Shown: positions 9,555-18,718, counted from the stretch's first letter. The stretch: DNA of 64,000 bases from CAZRCZ01 sp964598765 (GCA_964598765.1 CAZRCZ010000005.1:162417-226416); one strand, 5' to 3'. Made by a program: numbers and translations. Notes: a model not told the origin generated them from the letters alone.

Positions 9555-9932
9555 ATGAACATCGACAAGCACGTCCATTATTGGAGGACCGGGGCTGAGG
9601 AGGATTTCGAGGCGGCGGAGGAACTTTTGGAGAAGGGGAAAGAGCGACACGCCCTCTTCTTTGCCCATCTGTCCCTTGAGAAAATCCTCAAGGCCCATGT
9701 CACTCGAGCAACGGGTCAGCTGCCTCCCAAGTCACACGTCCTGATTCTTCTGGCCGATCGGGCTCACTTAAACCTGTCCGCCAATCAACGCGAATTCCTT
9801 GAGGATTTCGACAATTACCAAATCGAAGGACGTTATCCCGACCTTCCCGACGCAACGCCGCCTCCCGGACAATGCAGACGGGAATTGCAAAAGGCGAAGG
9901 AAATGATGCTATGGCTGACGAGTCAATTATAG
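9555..9932 (+). CDS. HEPN-domain protein of a HEPN/MNT pair
   Basis: 125 aa, all-helical. It contains the HEPN pattern of acidic helix one (GAEEDFEAAEELLEKGKERH), then AHLSLEKILKAH and a C-terminal helix. HEPN proteins are RNases or tRNA-targeting toxins, or structural partners, and act with a minimal nucleotidyltransferase. The next gene is exactly such a nucleotidyltransferase and overlaps it by 22 nt. A canonical RX4-6H RNase motif is not obvious, so catalytic activity is uncertain. The start has a poor ribosome site and may be read through from the amidohydrolase, 15 nt upstream. Confidence 0.85.
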   Translation: MNIDKHVHYWRTGAEEDFEAAEELLEKGKERHALFFAHLSLEKILKAHVTRATGQLPPKSHVLILLADRAHLNLSANQREFLEDFDNYQIEGRYPDLPDATPPPGQCRRELQKAKEMMLWLTSQL

Positions 9933-10258
9933 AGACGGTTCAACGCTTTCTCCGGAAAGTTCGAGAATCGGGAATCCATGCTCGGCGGGCCGTGCTTTTC
10001 GGCTCATGCGCGCGCGGGGATTGCACGCCGGAAAGTGACATAGATGTTCTGGTCATCGCGCCGGAATTTGACGGCCAACGCGACCCCGATAAGGTGCGAC
10101 TCCTGTGGCGTGCTCGCGCGAACGTGGATATTCGCTTGGAGCCTCTGGCTTGCGGCGAAAGGCAATGGCTGGAAGACGACGGAACGCCTCTAATTGAAAT
10201 CGCCCGTCAACAGGGAGTGATGATCGAATTGGGCGAAGAAGCCGCAGTCAATAAATGA
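9911..10258 (+). CDS. Minimal nucleotidyltransferase (MNT), antitoxin-type partner of the HEPN protein
   Basis: 115 aa from the ATG at 9911, chosen because AAGGA lies nine nt upstream; an upstream in-frame ATG at 9872 would overlap the HEPN gene more. The polymerase-beta fold signature GSCARGDCTPESDIDVLVI has the GS box and the two metal-binding aspartates (DxD). MntA-type enzymes add nucleotides to their HEPN partner or to tRNA and so silence it. The gene overlaps the HEPN gene by 22 nt and the next gene by 4 nt, so all three are co-translated. Confidence 0.88.
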   Translation: MADESIIETVQRFLRKVRESGIHARRAVLFGSCARGDCTPESDIDVLVIAPEFDGQRDPDKVRLLWRARANVDIRLEPLACGERQWLEDDGTPLIEIARQQGVMIELGEEAAVNK

Positions 10259-11499
10259 CGCGCAAATCCCGCCTCGGAAAGGATGAAAACGTGATCTGTA
10301 AATGGACGCTCGTAGCATGGGTATTGTCCTTGACCGCGCCGAATTGGCTCCCTGCCCAAGACACCAACGGCATGTTGCTCGATCTGGCGCATATTCAGAA
10401 GGACGCCAAGAGCAAACGCATCAGTAGTTACGATCGCTCCGGCGGCAACAACGACCGTTTCGAGAACATTCCCGACGGCGAGCGTCGGACGCTTTTTGAG
10501 ATCAAAGGCTCGGGGATCATCAATCACATCTGGATCACGATTGCGCCGCCGCCTCCCGAACTGAGTCGCCACGATCTCATTCTGCGAATGTATTGGGACG
10601 GCGAGACCGAGCCGAGCGTCGAGGCTCCCATCGGCGATTTCTTCGGCCAAGGTTGGGACGAAGCCTACGATTTTATCTCCCTTCCCATCGCCGCCGGACC
10701 GCGCGAGGGGCGTGCCTTGGTCACTTACTTCGCCATGCCCTTTTCCAAGAGCGCCAAGATCGAAGTCCAGAACGATTCGGGCCGCAAGGTGGACGCTTTT
10801 TATTACTACGTGGATTACGCCGAACTGGACAAACTCCCCAAGGACATGGGGCGATTTCACGCTTGGTATAACCATCGGCTCACCGACGCGCTTCCCGACG
10901 GTGAAAACGAATGGAGCCTGCTCGGCCCGCAAGGCAAGAACACCGACGGCGCGAGGAATTACATTTTCGCCAACATCGAGGGGAAAGGCCATTACGTCGG
11001 CACCAACTACTACGTCCAATCGCCGACGCCGCTCTGGTATGGCGAGGGGGACGACATGTTTTTCATAGACGGCGAGCCGTGGCCGCCGTCGCTTCACGGA
11101 ACCGGAACTGAGGATTATTTCAATACCTCGTGGTCGCCGAACGTGATTTACCAGCATCCCTTTTACGGCTATGGCAGGGTGAACAAAGACATCGGCTGGC
11201 TGGGGCGGACCCATCTTTATCGGTTCCACATCACCGACCCGATTTACTTCAACAAATCGCTTGTGGCGACCATCGAGCACGGCCACAACAACAACCTGAC
11301 GCTCGATCTGTCGAGCGTGGCGTATTGGTATCAAACCGAGCCGCATAAAAAATTCCCGCCGTTCCCCTCCCGCGCCGACCGCAAACCCAAACCGAAGATT
11401 GACTACATCCAAATGCACTACTGGCGTAACGAATGGCGCAAGAACATGGGGAATGACCCGAAACTGTGGGGGAATGAGAAGAAGGAAGAGAAGAAGTGA
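10255..11499 (+). CDS. DUF2961 / GH172-family secreted protein
   Basis: 414 aa from the ATG overlapping the preceding TGA. A GTG at 10291 (AAGGA upstream) would start directly at a clean signal peptide (ICKWTLVAWVLSLTAPNWLPAQ region) and may be the true start. The mature part has the DUF2961 core: RISSYDRSGGNNDR, GSGIINHIWIT, LRMYWDGETEPSVEAPIGDFFG-type segment, and HGTGTEDYFNTSW. In GH172 these form a jelly-roll trimer acting on fructan or arabinan linkages. The residues ETEPSVEAP and GTGTEDYF hold the acidic side chains expected at the active site. It is probably exported and involved in polysaccharide breakdown; the substrate is not predictable. Confidence 0.87.
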   Translation: MTRKSRLGKDENVICKWTLVAWVLSLTAPNWLPAQDTNGMLLDLAHIQKDAKSKRISSYDRSGGNNDRFENIPDGERRTLFEIKGSGIINHIWITIAPPPPELSRHDLILRMYWDGETEPSVEAPIGDFFGQGWDEAYDFISLPIAAGPREGRALVTYFAMPFSKSAKIEVQNDSGRKVDAFYYYVDYAELDKLPKDMGRFHAWYNHRLTDALPDGENEWSLLGPQGKNTDGARNYIFANIEGKGHYVGTNYYVQSPTPLWYGEGDDMFFIDGEPWPPSLHGTGTEDYFNTSWSPNVIYQHPFYGYGRVNKDIGWLGRTHLYRFHITDPIYFNKSLVATIEHGHNNNLTLDLSSVAYWYQTEPHKKFPPFPSRADRKPKPKIDYIQMHYWRNEWRKNMGNDPKLWGNEKKEEKK

Positions 11500-11527
11500 T
11501 GGAGGGCTTACGGCGATCCAACGCATC

Positions 11528-11777
11528 GTCCGGGCCGCGACCGTTAGGGCGCGTTCAGCACGCGACGGGTTTGTTGCTGTATTCGTGAGGACGCCAACGG
11601 CGTCCCGGATCGAAGACCAAGGTTGCCGCGAGGCGGCTACCTTGGGTGAGGATATCCGAAATTCCAGCAACCTCAAGGCGGGTTGCGGAATTCGCCGCAA
11701 TCCATGCGCAACCTCGTTGAGGTTGCAAGATTGGAACCGGAAACCCAAGGTAGCCTTGCCATGCTCGGCAACCTTGG
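11528..11777. repeat. Intergenic repeat island: degenerate REP plus nested inverted repeats
   Basis: The 327-nt gap between the GH172 gene and the next lipoprotein is almost all repeats. A degenerate copy of the window's main REP is at 11528-11556. A small hairpin is at 11590-11604. A ~31-35 nt sequence at 11617-11647 returns inverted at 11743-11777. Inside that pair are GCAACCTC...GGGTTGC (11667-11686) and GCAACCTCGTTGAGGTTGC (11708-11726). The arrangement resembles a REPIN with different arms from the main family. Confidence 0.7.
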
Positions 11778-11826
11778 GCTTTGATCCTCAGCCCCTTTGG
11801 GGCTGAACATTGTCGGAGGCGAAAAT

Positions 11827-13929
11827 GTGAAAATGCACCGGCGAACATTGAATCCATTCCTCCCGTTAATTTTTTCTTCCGTGTTATTGCTTGTATCCTG
11901 CGCGCCGCCGCCAGATCAGATTACATGGAGTCCCGATGGCCGCTACGTGGCCTTCAATCGCCCGGGCGACGGCAAGCCTTGGCTCTGGGATACGAGAAAG
12001 AACAAGGCTCGGAAGATCGGCGATCAATCGGTCAGCGCCATGCGCTATCTGCCCTCAGGAGAGCTTCTTGCTGTCGTTCCGCAGGAGATTCAAACCCCCA
12101 AACCGGAGAAATGGACCGATTTCGACTTGCTGAGCGTCCGCTCCGGGAAATTATCGCCTTTGTATCAACACGCCCCGGAAAACTGTTCACTCAATCTTTC
12201 GTCTGACGGTCAGACCCTTTATTACATCGCAACCGAGACCAAGGAGAAGAAGGAAGCGTCGCATCTTTGGCGAAAGGATTTGAGTCGAGAACGCGATCCC
12301 GCGCGGGACGTCTTCAGCATTGAGGGACATTTTAATACACCCGTTCCCGATGAATCGGGCTCGCGCGTTTTGCTCTCCGTTGAAAACGGATTGGGGATAC
12401 TTGACGTAACGAAAGGAGCCGTTGAGATGGCGATTAGGCCCGATCCAAGTCACGGTGTGGGCGATGCCCGATGGCTTTCGGGCGAACGGACGATCCTTTG
12501 CCAGCAAGTCTCTCAAGGTTCCATCGAAGGGGATCTGACGGATCTGTGCGTTTACTCGCTCGATTCGAAAACTTCGCGCACACTTCAAAGGAATTTAATT
12601 CCCACATTTCCGACTGTCCTGAGCCCCGACCGGCGATGGCTTGCCGCGACAATCCTTGAGAGCGGGGGCGCAATGAATTATGAGAACTACGGCGACGCGC
12701 CGCCGACGATGATGCAACTCGCGCTGATCAACGTGGCGACGGGGGAGGAGAAAATCGTCACGGACGAAATCATGGGAGCGGGTTACCCCGCGTTCGATCC
12801 GAAGGGAAAAAAGATCGCTTACTTTTCCCCTCCCGTGGGCGGTTTTCTCCATATTCTTGATCTTAAATCGACGGAGCGAACGAACGTTGCCTGCGACGGG
12901 GAGGAAGCTGAGTTCCTTGCCGCCGAAAAACTTGTCCGGCGAGGCGAACGGAAGAAGGCCATCGAGGCGTTCAACCGATTCCAGCATCATTTTCCCGAAA
13001 CCCGTTTGAAAGACTTTGCGCTCTACCAACTGACTGCACTCTGTCTCGATCCGCAAATCAATCAAGTGGACGAGGCGTTCGAGACCGCGCGCAAGATCAA
13101 CGAAGACGATCAACCTTGGGCGGAAAATCTGTTTTGGCGTCGGGAAGACTTGATTGCCCGCGACCCCGCGCGGGATTGGATGGTTCGGTATCAATCCAAG
13201 ACTTCGGGTGACAACGGCGATCTTGCGCGGGACCTGCTCGGTGTTTGGGCGCGGGTCAGCGAAAGCAAAATCCTCCTTCGGATTGATTACAATGGCTCGA
13301 CCGATTTGGACGGTTCGCAATTTCAAGACACCATAGTCCTCTTCGATGAAGACTTGACCACTAGAGGTTGCCACTCCATCACCCCCTCGACCGAATGGGA
13401 GCATGGCGCGGAACGGACGTTGATCTACCGTGAATGGGGCAATAGCCGGTATGACGTCGAACTCCTTGACGCGGCCGGCAAAACGTCAAGCCGCATTCTG
13501 GTCGAGGGACAATCGCAACTCAAAACCGATCCGCTGGACATCGAAGTGCTCAAACCGCGCGACGGTTCGCACGGATCCATTATGCTCGCCATTCCGCTTT
13601 ATCCCCACAACGCCACCGGAAACCCGCCCAAAATCGGAATACAAGTTTGCACGATCAAGGGCGGATCGAACGAAACCCTGACGGACGAGATTCGCGAAAA
13701 AGAACTCCTTCGCATTCAAAAAACCACCGACGGCAAACCGGTCTGCGACGTAGCCGACGCATTCGGCGCGGAGAACACGCCGGAGCGGATCGAAGCGGAC
13801 TTGCGCGCGGGTAAACCGCCGATCATTCGCGGCTACGCGGGATTCATCACGCTTCCCGCTCCGCCTCCACCGCCGCCAGCGCCCCCTGCGCATCCTGAAA
13901 AACCGTTGGCTTCGGCGACCACAAATTAG
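11827..13929 (+). CDS. Lipoprotein with PD40/WD40-like beta-propeller and helical repeat region
   Basis: 700 aa. The GTG at 11827 is favoured because GGAGG is seven nt upstream; an ATG two codons later is possible. The start is a lipoprotein signal (LPLIFSSVLLLVSC) with the lipobox cysteine followed by APPPDQ. The next ~330 residues contain PD40-type strands such as ITWSPDGRYVAF, LSPDRRWLAA and FDPKGKKIAYFS, the kind of blades seen in TolB-like propellers. Then comes a short TPR-like helical stretch (AAEKLVRRGERKKAIEAFNRFQHHFPE) and a C-terminal domain ending in a proline-rich tail (LPAPPPPPPAPPAHPEKP). It is probably anchored in the periplasm or outer membrane; function unknown. Confidence 0.75.
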   Translation: MKMHRRTLNPFLPLIFSSVLLLVSCAPPPDQITWSPDGRYVAFNRPGDGKPWLWDTRKNKARKIGDQSVSAMRYLPSGELLAVVPQEIQTPKPEKWTDFDLLSVRSGKLSPLYQHAPENCSLNLSSDGQTLYYIATETKEKKEASHLWRKDLSRERDPARDVFSIEGHFNTPVPDESGSRVLLSVENGLGILDVTKGAVEMAIRPDPSHGVGDARWLSGERTILCQQVSQGSIEGDLTDLCVYSLDSKTSRTLQRNLIPTFPTVLSPDRRWLAATILESGGAMNYENYGDAPPTMMQLALINVATGEEKIVTDEIMGAGYPAFDPKGKKIAYFSPPVGGFLHILDLKSTERTNVACDGEEAEFLAAEKLVRRGERKKAIEAFNRFQHHFPETRLKDFALYQLTALCLDPQINQVDEAFETARKINEDDQPWAENLFWRREDLIARDPARDWMVRYQSKTSGDNGDLARDLLGVWARVSESKILLRIDYNGSTDLDGSQFQDTIVLFDEDLTTRGCHSITPSTEWEHGAERTLIYREWGNSRYDVELLDAAGKTSSRILVEGQSQLKTDPLDIEVLKPRDGSHGSIMLAIPLYPHNATGNPPKIGIQVCTIKGGSNETLTDEIREKELLRIQKTTDGKPVCDVADAFGAENTPERIEADLRAGKPPIIRGYAGFITLPAPPPPPPAPPAHPEKPLASATTN

Positions 13930-13944
13930 AATTGCGCCACCTTA

Positions 13945-13967
13945 CCCGCGACCGTAAGCGAGCGTCC
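13945..13967 (+). repeat. REP element (main family), single copy
   Basis: Reads CCGCGACCGTAAGCGAGCGT, matching the core of the dispersed REP seen around the RAYT gene with one change. It lies between convergent stop codons at 13929 and 13996. Confidence 0.75.
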
Positions 13968-13995
13968 AATCACGGCGGGCAAAGAGAAATGCGGA

Positions 13996-14877
13996 TCAGG
14001 AATGAAATCTCTTTCCCGCCAACAACATGTGGCGAAGAAGGAGGGAAGGGCGGTATCGGTCTTCCTCGTAGTGCTCGACCAATCCGTGCAGAATATCCAT
14101 GATGAAATCCAAGCCAAGTTCATCGGCCCACCTGAATAATCCCTTGGGGTAATTGACCCCCAGTTGCATCGCGGCGTCTATGTCGTTCACGGATGAGATG
14201 CCGTCGCCGAGCGCGAAGGAGGCTTCATTGATGAGGCAGGCCAGAACCCGCGCGAAAACCAAGCCCGGCGCGTCGCCGACGACCTCCGGCGCGAATCCCG
14301 ACTCCTTGAGGAACGCGACTGCTTTTTCCCAAGTCGCGTCATCGCTCTGGAGGGGGCGAGCCACTTCAAGGAGCGGTGCCTTGGCCTGCTCTTCGTTGGG
14401 CGCGTCGAAGAGCGCGTAGCCGACGGCTTTTTCGCTCATTCCTTCCAAAGTGTGCGCCATTTGCGTCGGCGAAGCCGTGTAGCAAGGAACCAGAACAAAC
14501 CCGTCGGAAGCCAGCGCCGGAGCATGATGCGGCGCGTTCGATCCATCCTCGTTTGCTTCCGATCCGTGGGTCGGGGATTGAGTGGTCTCTATCAGGATTT
14601 CAAATTCGGACTTCTCAAAATCTTCCTTGGAAAGATCGGTTTCCCGACTGAATTCCAATCCGGCGGATTGAAACCGCTTGATCCACAGCGGCGCGGAAAA
14701 TCCGTTCCCCATGATAAGAATCCGCTTACGCTCAAGCGCCGAAGCCTCGACAGGAGCGGGTGGCGATTCCGGTTGTTTCGCCTCTCCAATGCCTGCGGAT
14801 TCCCTCGCCTCAGCCTGCGGTTCGGCATCCTTGGTTTCTTTTTCTTCCTTTTTGCCGAAGCCCCATTTAAGCGCCAT
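13996..14877 (-). CDS. Degenerate 3-hydroxyacyl-CoA dehydrogenase paralogue
   Basis: 293 aa from the ATG at 14877, which lies inside the last codons of the preceding dehydrogenase gene. The first ~55 residues are a charged, low-complexity linker rich in E, K, A and P. Then comes a shortened Rossmann-like part (RILIMGNGFSAPLW) that keeps only part of the NAD fingerprint and lacks the catalytic histidine region. The C-terminal half matches the 3HCDH dimerisation/CoA domain: GDAPGLVFARVLACLINEAS, DIDAAMQLGVNYPKGLF and LLLRHMLLAGKRF. It is likely a non-catalytic or altered subunit made together with the true enzyme; no established function. Confidence 0.72.
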   Translation of the reverse strand: MALKWGFGKKEEKETKDAEPQAEARESAGIGEAKQPESPPAPVEASALERKRILIMGNGFSAPLWIKRFQSAGLEFSRETDLSKEDFEKSEFEILIETTQSPTHGSEANEDGSNAPHHAPALASDGFVLVPCYTASPTQMAHTLEGMSEKAVGYALFDAPNEEQAKAPLLEVARPLQSDDATWEKAVAFLKESGFAPEVVGDAPGLVFARVLACLINEASFALGDGISSVNDIDAAMQLGVNYPKGLFRWADELGLDFIMDILHGLVEHYEEDRYRPSLLLRHMLLAGKRFHS

Positions 14878-15724
14878 AGTCGTAGAATCCTTTTTGGGTT
14901 TTGCGACCAAGAAGTCCGGCGTCCACCATCTTTTGCTGGATCGGATGAGGGCGGAATCGCGGCTCCTCGAAGAAAGCGTGATAGACTGATTTGGTGACCA
15001 TCAAGTTCACGTCCACCCCGACCAAATCCATCAGTTGAAACGGCCCCATTTTGAATCCGCCGACGCCGGACATGATCCGGTCAATCGTTTGGGCGTCGGC
15101 GATGTTTTCTCCAAAGAGACGCAATCCCTCTCCATAGAACGGACGAGCGATGCGGTTGACGATGAATCCGGGCGTGTCTTTGGCTATGGCGGGGGTCTTG
15201 CCCCATTCCTTCGCGGTTTCGACGGCGGATTGAAGGGTTTCCGCCGAAGTTTGATCGCCGCGAATGATTTCCATCAATTGCATCACCGGCGCGGGGTTGA
15301 AGAAGTGCATCCCGACGACCCGCTCGGGATTTTTGGCCGATGAGGCAATGGCGGTCACTGAAAGAGAAGAAGTGTTGGTGGCGAGAATCGCCTGCGGGGG
15401 CGCGGATTCGGAAACCTTGGCGAAAAGTTCGCGCTTGACCGCCAAATCCTCCAGCGCGGCTTCGATGAACAGGTCCACCCCTGCAACGGCGGACGCCCAA
15501 TCCTTGCTCGGATTCAACCGCGCCAATATTTCATCCCGCTTGCCTGCTTCCAGTTTGCCCTTCTCGACGCGCTGTTTCAAAGCGAAGGCGATTTTTTCTT
15601 TCCCCTTTTCCGCCGCGCCGGAAATGGAATCAAAAAGACGGACTTCCCAACCCGACTGCGCGGCAACCTGCGCGATCCCCGATCCCATTGTCCCTACGCC
15701 CGCAACGGCCAAAATCTTTCCCAT
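14867..15724 (-). CDS. 3-hydroxybutyryl-CoA / 3-hydroxyacyl-CoA dehydrogenase
   Basis: 285 aa, full family length. It has the N-terminal NAD motif VAGVGTMGSGIAQ, the catalytic His in RVVGMHFFNPAPVMQLMEII, then DTPGFIVNRIARPFYGEGLRLF and GGFKMGPFQLMDLVGVD of the C-terminal domain, ending YGRKTQKGFYDY-like. It oxidises 3-hydroxyacyl-CoA with NAD in fatty-acid, glutarate or aromatic degradation. It is followed by an overlapping degenerate paralogue. A glutaryl-CoA dehydrogenase gene 6 kb away makes a lysine, tryptophan or glutarate route to crotonyl-CoA plausible. Confidence 0.93.
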   Translation of the reverse strand: MGKILAVAGVGTMGSGIAQVAAQSGWEVRLFDSISGAAEKGKEKIAFALKQRVEKGKLEAGKRDEILARLNPSKDWASAVAGVDLFIEAALEDLAVKRELFAKVSESAPPQAILATNTSSLSVTAIASSAKNPERVVGMHFFNPAPVMQLMEIIRGDQTSAETLQSAVETAKEWGKTPAIAKDTPGFIVNRIARPFYGEGLRLFGENIADAQTIDRIMSGVGGFKMGPFQLMDLVGVDVNLMVTKSVYHAFFEEPRFRPHPIQQKMVDAGLLGRKTQKGFYDYGA

Positions 15725-15813
15725 GGTTTCACTTGCTCCCTTTCAATGCCGGATTAAGATACAGCAACCGCCGAAAAATTCCAGAAAGTCTTGAGGCAAT
15801 TACGGTTTCATTC

Positions 15814-16548
15814 TCAACCATCAACAATGATCGCATGAAATCGTCCCGGACCGGCGGCGCCTTGGCCGACGGTCAGATCAATGTCGCCGCTTCGACTTGG
15901 GCCTGTGATGAAGAGCGTGTTCGATTGCAACGATTTGGCGCTCTGCTCACGATCCAAAAGTTCCATGACTTCTTGAATTGTCCGGACCAGTTGCGACCGC
16001 CACGCAAGGGCGATGTGCGTCCAAGGAAAGAGATTTGCGTAGCCGTTGCGCTGGGAATCGTGGCGGAAAACCAGTGTGCCGGTATGCGCGACCGCCCAAT
16101 CGCAATCGGTGATGCCGACCTCGATTTTTTCGAGGCGAAGCATGATCTCGCGCTTTCGCCTTTCGTCTTTGGCGTCGTCGCGTTCCTTCGGCGAAGGGAT
16201 ATCCCATTCGACATTGAGGGGTCTCAAGGCGGTTTCCCAGTCCAGCGCGTCAAGGCGAGGGCAACGATAACGACTCAATCGTCGCGCTCCGGATTCCTTG
16301 ACGATCTCGACGATTTTATTCATCGCCTCGGATTCGCTTTTAACGAGGTGGGTTTTGCCTCCCCAAGGGGATAACGCCCGTTGAAATTGTTCGGTCATCG
16401 AACTTTCCGGAGGATATTCGGTTTCCGGCCAGACCAGCGGAATGTCGAACGCGCGCCGGAGCAATTCGCCCTTGGCGGGGCGTTGCGGAAGCTTGGTGAG
16501 TTCGCCACGTAGATCGGAAAAGAATTGGGAGAATTCGGGTGAACTCAT
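15814..16548 (-). CDS. lutC: LutC-type LUD-domain protein
   Basis: 244 aa. The LUD-domain signature is seen in the second half: GITDCDWAVAHTGTLVF, NLFPWTHIAL and NTLFITGPSRSGDIDLTVGQGAAGPGR-type ending with the family's GPSxTADIE-like box. LutC is the third component of the LutABC complex that oxidises L-lactate to pyruvate in the cytoplasm. It overlaps lutB by 4 nt (16545-16548) at its start. A conspicuously low-scoring N-terminal region (residues 1-100) is normal for this family. Confidence 0.92.
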   Translation of the reverse strand: MSSPEFSQFFSDLRGELTKLPQRPAKGELLRRAFDIPLVWPETEYPPESSMTEQFQRALSPWGGKTHLVKSESEAMNKIVEIVKESGARRLSRYRCPRLDALDWETALRPLNVEWDIPSPKERDDAKDERRKREIMLRLEKIEVGITDCDWAVAHTGTLVFRHDSQRNGYANLFPWTHIALAWRSQLVRTIQEVMELLDREQSAKSLQSNTLFITGPSRSGDIDLTVGQGAAGPGRFHAIIVDG

Positions 16549-17987
16549 TGGTTTTTCTTTCCGTTCCGTTTGCGTTGCTTCCAGCGTTGGCGGAAAGGTT
16601 TGGGATCGGGCAAGGGGAGATCGCGGTTAAGCGTCCATTCGGAAAGCGGCCCCGGACCTTTGGCGATCCATCCGTTTTGTCCAAAGAAACCGAGCGTGGT
16701 TTTTCCGGCGCGGGAGAAAAATTTGTAAAGAAATGGGGACGCCAGCACGCGGCTTCCGATTTTCACGGCGGGCGATTCCATTGCGCCGAGATTTCCCGAA
16801 AACTTAAAATCGCGCCGGAGTTTGATGAGCATGGTGGGAATGTCAATTTTGACCGGACAGGCTTCCTTGCACGCTCCGCAGAGCGACGAGGCATGCGGCA
16901 ATTCGTTCACGATCGGCGACTCGCCATAGAGCGGCGTGATGATCGCGCCGATTGGCCCTGCATAGACGGAGCGATAAGAATGGCCTCCCGATTTTTCATA
17001 GACGGGACAGGCGTTCAGGCACGCGCCGCAACGAATGCACTGCAACGCCTCGGCGAATTCGGTTCCGAGCAGGCGCGATCTGCCGTTGTCCACCAAAACC
17101 AGATGCTGTTCCTTTGGACCGTGAAGTTCGCCGTCGCGTCGCGGTCCGCCGAAGAGCGATACGTAAACCGTGATCCATTGTCCCGTTCCGCAACGGGTGA
17201 GGAGTTGGAGGATCGTCGGCATGGAGGCGAGCGTCGGAAGGAGACGTTCGATCCCCATCATGGCGACGTGAATTTTCGGAAGCGTGGAACTCATTCGACC
17301 GTTGGCTTCGTTGGTGACGATAAAAAATTGTCCGGTCTGCGCGATGCCGAAATTCGCGCCGGTGATTCCCATGTCGGCCTCGAACATCCGCTTGCGGAGC
17401 CACTTGCGCGAGGCGACCATCAACGCTTGCGCGTCGGCGGGAAGCGTCTGGCCCTCTTCGGCGGTCACCTGCAAAACCTCTGCCATCTTCGCCAGATTCA
17501 TGTGGATCGCGGGGGCGATCAGATGCGACGGAGGCTGACCGGCCAGTTGGCAGAGCAACTCGCCCAAATCGGTTTCGGTCACTTCCATCCCTTCGTGCTC
17601 GAGCGCCTCGCGGATTTCACATTCCTCGCTGACCATGGATTTTCCCTTGGCGATCCGCTTGACGCCATTGCGTTGGGCGATGTCCAGCACGATCCGGCGC
17701 GCGTCGGCGGAGGTGCGCGCCAGATGAACCTGCACGCCGTTGGCGGTCGCTTTGGTCACGAATTCCTCCAAGTAGGAATCCAGATGCGCGATGACCTCGG
17801 CGCGGATCATCTTGGCGCGGTCGCGGACGGCGTCGGTCGGCGAATACGGAGGAATGTTCCGTGTCCGCGACATCCGCAATTGACCCAAGATCATCTTGAG
17901 TTTCATCTGCATCGCCGGATCGGCCAGCGCGTCACGGACGCCGTCGGAGAAATGAGGGGATGTAGTAGTGCCGGTGGTCGTTGTCAT
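16545..17987 (-). CDS. lutB: LutB-type iron-sulfur protein
   Basis: 480 aa from the ATG at 17987, which overlaps the lutA stop (ATGA). An N-terminal LUD domain (KGKSMVSEECEIREALEHEG, GITGANFGIAQTGQ) is followed by two cysteine clusters, CIRCGACLNACPVYEK and CGACKEACPVKI. These bind two [4Fe-4S] clusters as in LutB/YkgF. The C-terminal part ends in a basic tail (RQRWKQRKRNGKKNQ). It is an electron-transfer subunit of the lactate utilisation complex. A longer upstream reading (to 18116) is not needed. Confidence 0.94.
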   Translation of the reverse strand: MTTTTGTTTSPHFSDGVRDALADPAMQMKLKMILGQLRMSRTRNIPPYSPTDAVRDRAKMIRAEVIAHLDSYLEEFVTKATANGVQVHLARTSADARRIVLDIAQRNGVKRIAKGKSMVSEECEIREALEHEGMEVTETDLGELLCQLAGQPPSHLIAPAIHMNLAKMAEVLQVTAEEGQTLPADAQALMVASRKWLRKRMFEADMGITGANFGIAQTGQFFIVTNEANGRMSSTLPKIHVAMMGIERLLPTLASMPTILQLLTRCGTGQWITVYVSLFGGPRRDGELHGPKEQHLVLVDNGRSRLLGTEFAEALQCIRCGACLNACPVYEKSGGHSYRSVYAGPIGAIITPLYGESPIVNELPHASSLCGACKEACPVKIDIPTMLIKLRRDFKFSGNLGAMESPAVKIGSRVLASPFLYKFFSRAGKTTLGFFGQNGWIAKGPGPLSEWTLNRDLPLPDPKPFRQRWKQRKRNGKKNQ

Positions 17988-18718
17988 GCGTTCGCCCCAA
18001 TTTTGACACGGTTGGCAAGGAGTTCGGCGATGTGCCAAACACGGCGCGGGGCGTTTCGGCGGTGAAGAATCCCGTTGATTTGCAACATGCACCCTGCGTC
18101 GGTCGTGACGACGCAATCGGCTTTACATTCGTCGAACGTGTCGCATTTGGTGTTGCCCATCGCGCCCGACAAAACCGGAAACTTGACCGCGAACGAACCG
18201 CCGAATCCGCAACAAGCGTCCGTGCGCGGGAGGGAAATGAACCTCGCGCCCTCGACTTGGCGGAGCAGGGTTTCGGCTTCATCCCCCGCGCCGAGTTCGC
18301 GCAGATGACAAGAGCGATGACAGGCGACTGAACCGTTAAATTTTGCTCCTAAATCCAGTTTTCCCGATTGATGAACGAGAAACGAGGTCAATTCGTGTGT
18401 ACGGTCGGCGAGGCGCTTGACGCGCGCCAGCGTCGCCGGTTCCTTGGCGAAGAGGTTGACGAAAAAATGTTTGACCATCGAGGCGCATGAACTCGAAGGG
18501 GTCACCACTGCGTCGTAGGATTCGAAAACGTCTATGAAATGGCGCGCCGGACGAATCGCGGCGTCCCAATGCCCCATGTTGTAGAAGGGAAGACCGCAAC
18601 AGGTTTGCGCTTCGGGATAGTCAATTTCCAGACTGAGTTTTTCCAGAATATCGGCGACCGATTCGCCGATTTCGGGATAAAACTGATCCACCATGCAAGG
18701 AATGAAGAGAGCAATCAT
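17984..18718 (-). CDS. lutA: LutA-type CCG-domain protein
   Basis: 244 aa. Two CCG domains are present: TCCGLPFYNMGH near residue 40, with CASMVKHFF following, and CHRSCHLRELG then DACCGFGGSFAVKF in the second half. This is the heterodisulfide-reductase-like subunit of LutABC. It heads the lut operon (A-B-C, 4-nt overlaps). The ATG (18718) overlaps the stop of the RAYT gene upstream, and the usual 5' region is replaced by a REP copy, so any promoter must lie within or beyond the transposase. Confidence 0.94.
   Translation of the reverse strand: MIALFIPCMVDQFYPEIGESVADILEKLSLEIDYPEAQTCCGLPFYNMGHWDAAIRPARHFIDVFESYDAVVTPSSSCASMVKHFFVNLFAKEPATLARVKRLADRTHELTSFLVHQSGKLDLGAKFNGSVACHRSCHLRELGAGDEAETLLRQVEGARFISLPRTDACCGFGGSFAVKFPVLSGAMGNTKCDTFDECKADCVVTTDAGCMLQINGILHRRNAPRRVWHIAELLANRVKIGANA

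Noticed and set aside
16539..18065. 508-codon plus-strand open frame
   Set aside because: Shadow of lutB; no recognisable domain, while the minus strand has two ferredoxin clusters.
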